6,250 bases of DNA from positions 1 through 6,250 of the forward strand of contig DISP01000026.1 in the NCBI GenBank assembly GCA_002421995.1. The letters run 5' to 3'. The stretch is from Bacteroidales bacterium UBA6207 (GTDB taxonomy: Bacteria > Bacteroidota > Bacteroidia > Bacteroidales > F082). A program made the position numbers and the translations under genes. The notes beneath the pieces are model-generated. The model saw nothing but the letters and a program-made list of their open reading frames with translations, did not search any database and was not told where the DNA came from. Within the stretch, counting starts at the first letter, position 1. Every line of letters starts with the position of its first letter. Shown here piece after piece: positions 1-5,863 of the stretch.

Positions 1-1055
1 TTAATCAAAATGATATCCGCTTTGTACTTTTTTCTGAAATACAAGCCAAGACCGAAAGCGATATATTGATTGTTCCATTTGACAGAAATGACAATGGATT
101 AATTGACAACAACGAAGCGTTCTATACAAGCACAGAAGAATTTTCACGGGCAATTTGGTTAGGCAAATACCCAAAAGCACTTTCTGTAACCGTATATCTT
201 GCTGCAAATGACACCGGCGACACAAACCAACAATTTATCAACTGGCTGTTTTCAAACGAAAATGATGCAATTGCTGCCAATGGAATGATTCCGATATACA
301 AAGGTGAGCAAAACGCAGCCTTAAAAGCAAACCTCAACAACAATCTGCAGGAAACCGATGCTTCAGCACCTAATTCGTTTTCCTGGCTTATCGTTTTGCT
401 GGGAGGTGTAATAGCCGTTGTTTTGGCAACGATGGGTATCTTTTGGTTATTTCTTGACAGAACGCCTGTTGACGAAACTGATACTGAGCCAGCAATGACT
501 TTTAATGCAGAATCCCTAAAGTTTCCCGGGGGAAGAATGTATGACAAATCACATACATGGGCCTTCATGGAAGAAGATGGAACAGTCAAAGTAGGTATTG
601 ATGATTTTTTAAAACATATTTTTGGCACCAATGCGCAAGTGAATCTCTTTAAAACCGGAACAAGTTTTACAAAAGGAGACATCATGGCAACCATTACCCA
701 CAAAGGCCGCAAAATATCAGTTCTATCTCCGGTCTCAGGGCGTATTGTTGCAATTAACCAAACAGAAACCGAAAATATCGTGCCGCTTAATCCGGAATGG
801 TTGTATAAGGTTGAAGCCGAAAACTGGAAACGTGAACAAAGTCTTCTGAGCATGGCCGACCAATACCGTGATTGGCTTAGGTCTGAATACAATCGTTTTA
901 AAGAATTTATCGTCAATGCTTTACAAAGCACAAGCAGCCTTCAGACGCAAGCCGTTATGTTAGATGGAGGCGAACTCATGGAAGGCCTGATGGAAACGGC
1001 TGACCCGCAGGTTTGGGAAGAGTTTCAAACAAAGTTTCTGAACAAACAAAGCTAG
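1..1055 (+). CDS. PstS-like binding protein fused via a TM helix to a GcvH-like domain (5' partial)
   Basis: The reading frame is open from the window's first bases (first full codon at 3), so the N-terminus lies outside; an in-frame TTG at 66 is internal, not a start. The 350 visible residues have three parts. Roughly 20-105 resemble the C-terminal lobe of PstS-family phosphate-binding proteins: a DRNDNG...IDNNE loop, FYTSTEE, AIWLGKYP, then a conserved-looking FINWLFS...NGMIPI ending. A hydrophobic helix follows (about nt 378-455). The rest (about nt 534-827) has the GcvH fold pattern: SHTW near the start, DGTVKVGIDD, a GD turn, then SPVSGRIVAIN. A tail carries the LQTQA...DGGEL...W..F...FL motif shared with the protein at 3306. 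The lysine that is lipoylated in GcvH, eight residues before the Pro of PVSG, is replaced by Gly; lysines lie nearby in the turn. If the PstS part is exported, the GcvH-like part faces the cytoplasm. Phosphate binding is not shown; the family also includes divergent members. The 130-nt gap to the next gene shows no clear terminator, so cotranscription is possible. Confidence 0.85.
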   Translation, partial: NQNDIRFVLFSEIQAKTESDILIVPFDRNDNGLIDNNEAFYTSTEEFSRAIWLGKYPKALSVTVYLAANDTGDTNQQFINWLFSNENDAIAANGMIPIYKGEQNAALKANLNNNLQETDASAPNSFSWLIVLLGGVIAVVLATMGIFWLFLDRTPVDETDTEPAMTFNAESLKFPGGRMYDKSHTWAFMEEDGTVKVGIDDFLKHIFGTNAQVNLFKTGTSFTKGDIMATITHKGRKISVLSPVSGRIVAINQTETENIVPLNPEWLYKVEAENWKREQSLLSMADQYRDWLRSEYNRFKEFIVNALQSTSSLQTQAVMLDGGELMEGLMETADPQVWEEFQTKFLNKQS

Positions 1056-1185
1056 GAATTCTATCACCAATGAATCAGAGGCAAATAAATCATTGAGAGC
1101 AGTTTACAGAAATACAAAACTGATTTTAGGATTAATTGACTAAAAAATCTCTCTCAGGAGCAGTAAAAAGTAAAAAGATCACATA

Positions 1186-2043
1186 ATGTCACTTAACAGA
1201 AGAACCTTTTTCAAAGCAATGGGGGCTACAGCAGTTGCCCTTTCATTTGGCAAACAAACTGCGGCAAACAATGCCACGGTAAGCGAAACCGAACTCAATG
1301 GGATTCTTTATGATGTAACCCGCTGCAAAGGCTGTCATGGTTGTGAATATGACTGCGCTGATGCACATGGTTTTACCGATATTGACATCCCCAAAAATCC
1401 GCCGTTTCGCCGCACCGATGAAAAACACAGGACAGTTGTCAATCATTATGAAACAAGCCAGGGAAAACTTCCGCGAAAAACCCAGTGTATGCACTGCAAC
1501 CAGCCGGCTTGTGATGCAGCCTGCCTCACACAAGCCATGCATAAAACCCCGGAAGGACCTGTAATCTGGCGGGAAGATAAATGCATGGGCTGTCGCTATT
1601 GCATGATTTCCTGTCCGTTTGATGTTCCGAAATTTGAATATGAAAGTACAAACCCGCGGATTGTGAAATGTGATATGTGTATTGACTTGATAAACCAGGG
1701 TGAAATTCCGGCATGCGCCTACAACTGTCCCGAAGAAGCCCTGATTTATGGTAAACGAAGCGAACTTATTCGCGAAGCACGCAAGCGCATTCATGATGAA
1801 CCTGAGAAATATGTGGACCATATTTACGGCGAGCACGAAGCCGGAGGCACATCGTGGCTTTATCTTTCGCCTGTTCCATTCGATGAAATAGGATTTAATA
1901 CAAAAATCCAAAACAGCTCCTACCCCGCGCTCACAAAGGGATTTATTTCGAGCATTGCACCTGTTGATATATTGCTTCCGGCTGTCTTGCTTGGAATCTA
2001 CGAAGCCACTAAGACATCAGCTAATAAGGAGGAAGAACAATGA
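1186..2043 (+). CDS. HybA-like Tat-exported four-cluster [4Fe-4S] ferredoxin subunit with C-terminal anchor
   Basis: This 285-residue protein is an electron-transfer subunit of the HybA/DmsB/NrfC type. The N-terminus has a twin-arginine motif (NRRTFFK, residues 4-10) and a hydrophobic stretch to about 21, with cleavage likely near 27, so the folded iron-sulfur protein would be exported to the periplasm. Sixteen cysteines form four cluster sets: C47/50/53/57, C101/104/109/113, C133/136/139/143 and C162/165/177/181 (CxxC-x11-CxxxC). A hydrophobic segment at about 253-272 near the C-terminus matches the membrane anchor known in HybA. The stop overlaps the next gene's start by ATGA, and that gene is HybB-like, so the two very likely form one complex passing electrons between quinone and a periplasmic partner. 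No hydrogenase or molybdopterin catalytic subunit is in view. HmcB- or QrcC-type roles are alternatives, since these families overlap. The ATG at 1186 is chosen because it places the Tat motif directly at the N-terminus. Confidence 0.93.
   Translation: MSLNRRTFFKAMGATAVALSFGKQTAANNATVSETELNGILYDVTRCKGCHGCEYDCADAHGFTDIDIPKNPPFRRTDEKHRTVVNHYETSQGKLPRKTQCMHCNQPACDAACLTQAMHKTPEGPVIWREDKCMGCRYCMISCPFDVPKFEYESTNPRIVKCDMCIDLINQGEIPACAYNCPEEALIYGKRSELIREARKRIHDEPEKYVDHIYGEHEAGGTSWLYLSPVPFDEIGFNTKIQNSSYPALTKGFISSIAPVDILLPAVLLGIYEATKTSANKEEEQ
2026..2032 (+). promoter_or_regulatory. Shine-Dalgarno-like AAGGAGG before the HybB-like gene
   Basis: AAGGAGG lies inside the last codons of the upstream gene, 7 nt before the ATG at 2040. 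It is the only strong Shine-Dalgarno match before a start in this window. It could support translational coupling across the ATGA overlap. It also simply encodes Lys-Glu-Glu in the acidic C-terminal tail, so it may be coincidental, particularly if the host is a Bacteroidota member, where such sites are little used. Confidence 0.45.
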
Positions 2044-3266
2044 GCACGACCATATCAAAAGTTGAACCGAAGCAAAAAGAGAATATGTTGCATTTTATAA
2101 TTTCCGAACTGAAACCAAAAGGAAAAATCTTCAGTCCTTTCAACATTGTCAGCTTTCCGATAATGATTGTTGGATTGGTGATCATTTTTCTCAGGTTTAA
2201 AAACGGAATTGGTTCAGTTACAAACCTAAGTCAGGATGTGCCCTGGGGATTGTGGATAGGATTTGATGTGGTGACCGGCGTTGCTTTTGCCGGTGGTGCT
2301 TACGTGCTGGTGTTTATGGTTAACATCTTAAACTTAAAAAAATACAAGCCGATATTGCGTATTACAGTGCTGAACGGTTTTTTGGCCTATCTTTTCTATT
2401 CGGCAGCCCTCCTGCTCGATTTGGGCCGTCCGCTCAATGTTATTAATGTTGTAATCGGCAACAATTATGGTGTAAGCTCGGTATTGTTTCTTGTGGGATG
2501 GCACTTTCTACTTTATATGCTTGCGCTGCTCATCGAGTTTTCGCCTGCCGTCGCCGAATGGCTCAATGCAAGGAAACTTCACAGATTTCTTACGGCTATT
2601 TCGATGGGCGCCGTAATCTTCGGCATCACACTTTCTGTGCTGCATCAGTCGGGCATCGGGGCTCTTTTCCTTATGGCAAAAGACAAAATACACCCATTGT
2701 GGTACAACAGTTATTTGCCCTTGTTGTTTGTGGTTTCCAGCATCTTTGCCGGTATATCAATGGTAATTTTTGAAGGCTCGATAAGCCATCGTGTCTTCTC
2801 GAACCAACTTGCACCAGAAGATCATCATAAACACAACAGCATACTGACAGGGCTGTCAAAAATTTGTGCTTTAGGCATGTTTGTCTATCTTTCACTCTTG
2901 ATTCTTGTATTTGTGCATGAGCAGAATGCTGTTTACATCAACAGTCCGATGGGTTATTGGTTTTTGGTGGAAGTGATTGGCTTCGTACTTTTTCCAATGC
3001 TACTTTTCTTCTTTGCATATCGCACACACAATACGTTGCTCAGCCGGATTGCTGCCATTATCACACTGCTTGGCATCATGCTTAACAGAATGAACATTTC
3101 AATCATTTGCTATCGCTGGGATGCTGCCGAACGCTATATTCCAAGCTGGCAGGAGTTTGTGGTTACACTAACAATTATTTTTATAGAAATATGGGTTTTG
3201 CGTTGGATAGTGAGGCGCATGCCCGTTCTGCACCGATCACCCGACTGGGTGGGAGGTGGTCATTAA
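2040..3266 (+). CDS. HybB/NrfD-family integral membrane quinone-interacting subunit
   Basis: The 408-residue protein closely follows the pattern of E. coli HybB, the membrane subunit of hydrogenase 2. Shared stretches include GIGSV..L....PWGLWI.FD (about 56-76), LDLGRPLNV (126-134), SVLF (147-150), LHQSGIGALF (201-210), HPLW (218-221), MVIFEGS (241-247) and the late YIPSW.E motif (366-372). About ten hydrophobic segments can be seen, near 35-52, 71-95, 106-126, 147-168, 183-203, 225-245, 272-292, 305-326, 332-350 and 371-391, as in HybB. Members of this family exchange electrons between menaquinone and a partner iron-sulfur subunit, and some contribute to proton-motive force. The partner here is clearly the upstream HybA-like protein, with which the gene overlaps by 4 nt. 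HmcC and ActC-type proteins are relatives, so the exact complex cannot be named from this gene alone. Confidence 0.93.
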   Translation: MSTTISKVEPKQKENMLHFIISELKPKGKIFSPFNIVSFPIMIVGLVIIFLRFKNGIGSVTNLSQDVPWGLWIGFDVVTGVAFAGGAYVLVFMVNILNLKKYKPILRITVLNGFLAYLFYSAALLLDLGRPLNVINVVIGNNYGVSSVLFLVGWHFLLYMLALLIEFSPAVAEWLNARKLHRFLTAISMGAVIFGITLSVLHQSGIGALFLMAKDKIHPLWYNSYLPLLFVVSSIFAGISMVIFEGSISHRVFSNQLAPEDHHKHNSILTGLSKICALGMFVYLSLLILVFVHEQNAVYINSPMGYWFLVEVIGFVLFPMLLFFFAYRTHNTLLSRIAAIITLLGIMLNRMNISIICYRWDAAERYIPSWQEFVVTLTIIFIEIWVLRWIVRRMPVLHRSPDWVGGGH

Positions 3267-3305
3267 GTCACTTAAACTACTTTAAAAATTTAAATATCAT
3301 CACAA

Positions 3306-4028
3306 ATGGACGGATTTCATTATTATAATCTATTTGAAACCAAAGGTTTTGAATACATTCTGACGATTGCTTTCTTTCTTTTGCTCATCCCTTTTTGGAT
3401 ACTACTCAACAAGAAAGCAAAAATTACCCAAAAGATCGGTGAAGCTTTCGGCACATTGACAATGCGCGCCCTCAAGCTCCCAAAAGGCGTGTATCACAGC
3501 CCGAATCATAGCTGGATGTACCTGTTAAAATCGGGAAAAGCACGTATTGGTTTGAGCGATCTTTTGTTGAAGATCACTGGCAATATTACTGTTGTACCAC
3601 TCAAACAAGCCGGAGAAAAAATACGGCAAGGCGAGCCTTTGCTCGAGATAAAACAGGGTGAAAAAACAATTTGCCTTGAATCTCCTCTGAGCGGAAAAGT
3701 AATACGATTCAGCAATGATGCTGCAAGCGAACTCATGCACGATCCTTATGGCAATGGTTGGTTATTCGAATTGGAACCCAACAATTGGATTGCAGAAACA
3801 AAAGATTATTTCCTTGCTGACAAAGCAAGCTATTGGGCCGAATGGGAAATTGTAAGATTCAAGGATTTTCTTATTGCCAGTCTGGCAAAACATGAACCGA
3901 GTCTTCAAACCAATGCCCTGCAAGATGGCGGCGAGCTCCGTGAGCATATCATGGAAGAAATGCCCGAAGAAATCTGGGCTGATTTTGGTACAGTTTTCCT
4001 TCGCAAAGACAATGATCAAGCAATTTGA
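3306..4028 (+). CDS. Membrane-anchored GcvH-like protein (lipoyl-carrier fold)
   Basis: The 240-residue protein has an N-terminal transmembrane helix (about 15-34) followed by NKKAKITQK, a positive flank that places the remainder in the cytoplasm. Residues about 62-161 follow glycine cleavage H protein: NHSWMYL, GKARIGLSD, a GE turn, SPLSGKVIRF, and the telling DPYGNGWLFELEP (146-158), close to the DPYG.GWLF.I.P of GcvH. The canonical lipoyl lysine, eight residues before the Pro of PLSG, is Glu119; the hairpin reads KQGEKT, so K116 and K120 lie close but out of register. Glycine cleavage activity is therefore doubtful, and no gcvP or gcvT is present. The tail (184-232) has RFKDF, SLQTNA, DGGEL, W and FL in common with the protein at 1-1055, making the two paralogues. 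It starts 39 nt after the HybB-like gene and is probably in the same operon. Automated annotation would likely name it glycine cleavage system H. Confidence 0.88.
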   Translation: MDGFHYYNLFETKGFEYILTIAFFLLLIPFWILLNKKAKITQKIGEAFGTLTMRALKLPKGVYHSPNHSWMYLLKSGKARIGLSDLLLKITGNITVVPLKQAGEKIRQGEPLLEIKQGEKTICLESPLSGKVIRFSNDAASELMHDPYGNGWLFELEPNNWIAETKDYFLADKASYWAEWEIVRFKDFLIASLAKHEPSLQTNALQDGGELREHIMEEMPEEIWADFGTVFLRKDNDQAI

Positions 4029-4059
4029 TTTCTATTGAAATTTTACCGAAATTGCATGA

Positions 4060-4088
4060 CCCAACTTCAAAGCTTCAAAAAAGTTGGG
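4060..4088 (+). repeat. Inverted repeat CCCAACTT/AAGTTGGG
   Basis: An exact 8-bp inverted repeat (4060-4067 with 4081-4088) encloses a 13-nt loop containing AAGCTT. It begins 31 nt after the stop of the GcvH-like gene. No T-run follows on the + strand. It may help end or stabilise the upstream transcript together with the stronger hairpin 9 nt downstream, or be a protein-binding site. Confidence 0.5.
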
Positions 4089-4097
4089 ACAAATAAA

Positions 4098-4129
4098 AGG
4101 CTGTAGATCAATACAATGATTTACAGCCT
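4098..4129 (+). terminator. 13-bp stem-loop, probable terminator between redox operon and kinase operon
   Basis: The arms 4098-4110 and 4117-4129 pair over 13 positions (AGGCTGTAGATCA with TGATTTACAGCCT) with a single G-T wobble and a 6-nt ATACAA loop. The position, 69 nt after a stop and 46 nt before the next start, and the GC-rich base suit an intrinsic terminator. The + strand run after the stem is only GTTATC, a weak U-tract. On the - strand the stem is followed by TTTTATTTGT, a better one, so the element may act mostly against antisense transcription or in both directions. The pairing is certain; the terminator role is inference. Confidence 0.6.
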
Positions 4130-4151
4130 GTTATCGTGATCTGATTTGATG

Positions 4152-4165
4152 TAATAAATTTATTA
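4152..4165. promoter_or_regulatory. Perfect 14-bp AT palindrome upstream of the kinase gene
   Basis: TAATAAATTTATTA reads the same on both strands and ends 9 nt before the kinase ATG. It could be an operator or part of an AT-rich promoter/leader. Because it is made only of A and T in an AT-rich spacer, chance is a real explanation. Confidence 0.25.
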
Positions 4166-4174
4166 TTAATCCTG

Positions 4175-5863
4175 ATGGTTAATAAAACACGAAAAGCAGC
4201 GCAAAGAACCTGCAGATTGAGTAAAAAATTCAGACAGTTTTATTCTTCTGTTTACAGCAGGGTGGTGCTCATTATTGCTTTGCTTTCATTCATTTTACTC
4301 GCAGCTTATGCCATCATTTTTAAATCAGTCAATGAGCAATACCTAAAAACAATCATTTACCAAAACGGAAACAACATTGCCTCCATTGTGGAAGGTGCAT
4401 TGTACCACTCGATGATGGAAAATGACAAAACAGAGCTGTACAACACCCTCGATATCATAAACACTTTGAGCGGAATTGATGAAGTGAATCTTTACAATGA
4501 GTTTGACAGCCTGGTTTACTCATCGTTTTCAGCAGATGCAGTGCAATATAACCAACCCGACTGCATTCAATGTCACAAGGCCATCAACGAGCTCTTTCCA
4601 GGCGAAGAAAAGAGTTATCGGATCATTGGTATAGAAAGCTCATGCAGCATGTACCGAACCGACAACAACCAGCGTTACCTTCTGATACGTAACCCGATTC
4701 TAAACGAAACGAGTTGTTACACGGCAAAATGCCATGCACACGGAAAAAATGATCATCTGCTCGGATCTTTAATAATAAAACTCCCTCTGGGAACTTATGA
4801 CCAAGCTGTAAACAACTCATCACAACGCTATTTTATTTTAGCAATGACCGCTACACTCTTGCTCGCCGCCTCGCTGATTTTTTTTACCTGGAGAAACATC
4901 AAAAAACCAATGTCAGCGCTTGTTGAGGCAAGTCTGGCAGTTAGTTCAGGCAAGTCCGGCACGAGACTAAAAATTGCACCCGGTCAAATGGATGATATGC
5001 AACAAGTATCGCTGGCTTTCAACGATATGCTGGATAAACTTCAGGCTGCCAACACAGAACTCGAAAATTGGTCGAAACAATTGGAATTCAAGGTGCAGCG
5101 AAAATCTGAAGAATTAAGCTCAGTACAAAACGAGCTGATTCAGATCGAGAAAATTGCATCATTAGGCAAGCTTTCTGCCTCTGTGGCTCATGAACTCAAC
5201 AATCCATTATCTGGTATTCTTGTTTATTCAAAACTCATTTACAAGCAGTTGCAATCTGCAGCGTTTGAAGATTCCCGCAAAGAAAACATCCTCAAACATC
5301 TCCGATTTATCGAAAGTGAAACAAAACGCTGTGGCGATATTGTAAAAGGATTGCTTGATTTTTCACGCAAGGACCAAGCTGAATACGAAGCTTGTCGGCT
5401 GCATGATATTTTGTATTCCACAACTGAGCTGATGCGGCATCCGTTGAAGATTGCAAACATCGCTTTTTATTCGCAATTTGAAGCCAAATCCGATTTGATC
5501 AACTGCAGTCCAAATCAGATCAAGCAAGCCTGCATCGCGATGTTGGTAAACGCATCAGAAGCAATCACCCCGGGTTCGGGAGGTGAGATTCTTGTTCGTA
5601 CCCACAATGCTGATGAAGATACTGTTGTTTTTGAAATAACTGACAATGGTCAGGGCATGACACAGGATGTCATTCCAAATATCTTTGAACCATTTTTCTC
5701 AACAAAACACGAAGCAAGTGGCATCGGACTCGGCTTGCCTATTGTTCATGGAATAATCAGCAGCCATAAAGGGAGTATTCAAGTGCATTCAGAACCAGGA
5801 CTTGGAACCACTTTCAGCATCACCCTACCCTTATTAAAACCTAAAAATGATCGCAATGTCTAA
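4175..5863 (+). CDS. Membrane sensor histidine kinase with probable c-type heme periplasmic sensor
   Basis: This 562-residue kinase has a basic N-terminus, TM1 (about 28-49), an extracytoplasmic region (about 50-217), TM2 (218-238), a HAMP-like segment (239-292), a coiled-coil linker (293-325), then HisKA and HATPase_c. The phospho-accepting His is H339 in SVAHELNNPLSG. The ATP-binding site shows the N box (N459 in MLVNASEAI), DNGQGM (490-495), IFEPFFSTK (503-511), GIGLGLPIV (516-524) and GLGTTF (542-547), so it appears catalytically intact. The sensor region contains CIQCH (130-134), a standard covalent heme motif, and CYTAKCH (181-187), a CxxxxCH variant; both would be periplasmic, where cytochrome c maturation acts. 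A redox, gas or ligand sensor is therefore likely. The ATG at 4175 is the first possible start after an in-frame stop at 4142. It overlaps the response-regulator gene, its probable partner. Confidence 0.93.
   Translation: MVNKTRKAAQRTCRLSKKFRQFYSSVYSRVVLIIALLSFILLAAYAIIFKSVNEQYLKTIIYQNGNNIASIVEGALYHSMMENDKTELYNTLDIINTLSGIDEVNLYNEFDSLVYSSFSADAVQYNQPDCIQCHKAINELFPGEEKSYRIIGIESSCSMYRTDNNQRYLLIRNPILNETSCYTAKCHAHGKNDHLLGSLIIKLPLGTYDQAVNNSSQRYFILAMTATLLLAASLIFFTWRNIKKPMSALVEASLAVSSGKSGTRLKIAPGQMDDMQQVSLAFNDMLDKLQAANTELENWSKQLEFKVQRKSEELSSVQNELIQIEKIASLGKLSASVAHELNNPLSGILVYSKLIYKQLQSAAFEDSRKENILKHLRFIESETKRCGDIVKGLLDFSRKDQAEYEACRLHDILYSTTELMRHPLKIANIAFYSQFEAKSDLINCSPNQIKQACIAMLVNASEAITPGSGGEILVRTHNADEDTVVFEITDNGQGMTQDVIPNIFEPFFSTKHEASGIGLGLPIVHGIISSHKGSIQVHSEPGLGTTFSITLPLLKPKNDRNV

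Noticed and set aside
66..68. TTG as the start of the first gene
   Set aside because: The frame is open back to the window edge and the codons before it continue the PstS-like domain, so the true start is upstream of the window.
122..931. Long open frame on the - strand (269 codons)
   Set aside because: It lies opposite the strongly supported PstS-GcvH-like gene, its translation shows no recognisable motif, and it has no partner genes on that strand. It is a shadow frame.
1080..1096. Sigma-54 promoter suggested by GG at 1080 and TTG at 1093
   Set aside because: The required GC ten bases after the GG is absent, so the match is not acceptable.
1056..1185. Promoter, terminator or small gene in the first spacer
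   Set aside because: Only a weak 6-bp A/T stem (1124-1129 with 1140-1145), a TTGAC at 1136 without a convincing partner box, and an AGGAG at 1156-1160 too far (25 nt) from the ATG were seen. No TAnnTTTG box or credible small ORF is present.
1243..1911. Open frame of 222 codons on the - strand
   Set aside because: It is antisense to the sixteen-cysteine iron-sulfur gene and has no convincing protein features.
1186..3266. Naming the pair hybA and hybB as true hydrogenase 2 subunits
   Set aside because: The resemblance is to the family, but no NiFe large or small subunit is visible, so assigning the hydrogenase function and symbols would go beyond the evidence.
3306..4028. Assignment as a working glycine cleavage H protein (gcvH)
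   Set aside because: It has an extra transmembrane helix and tail, lacks the lysine at the lipoylation position, and no gcvT or gcvP lies nearby.
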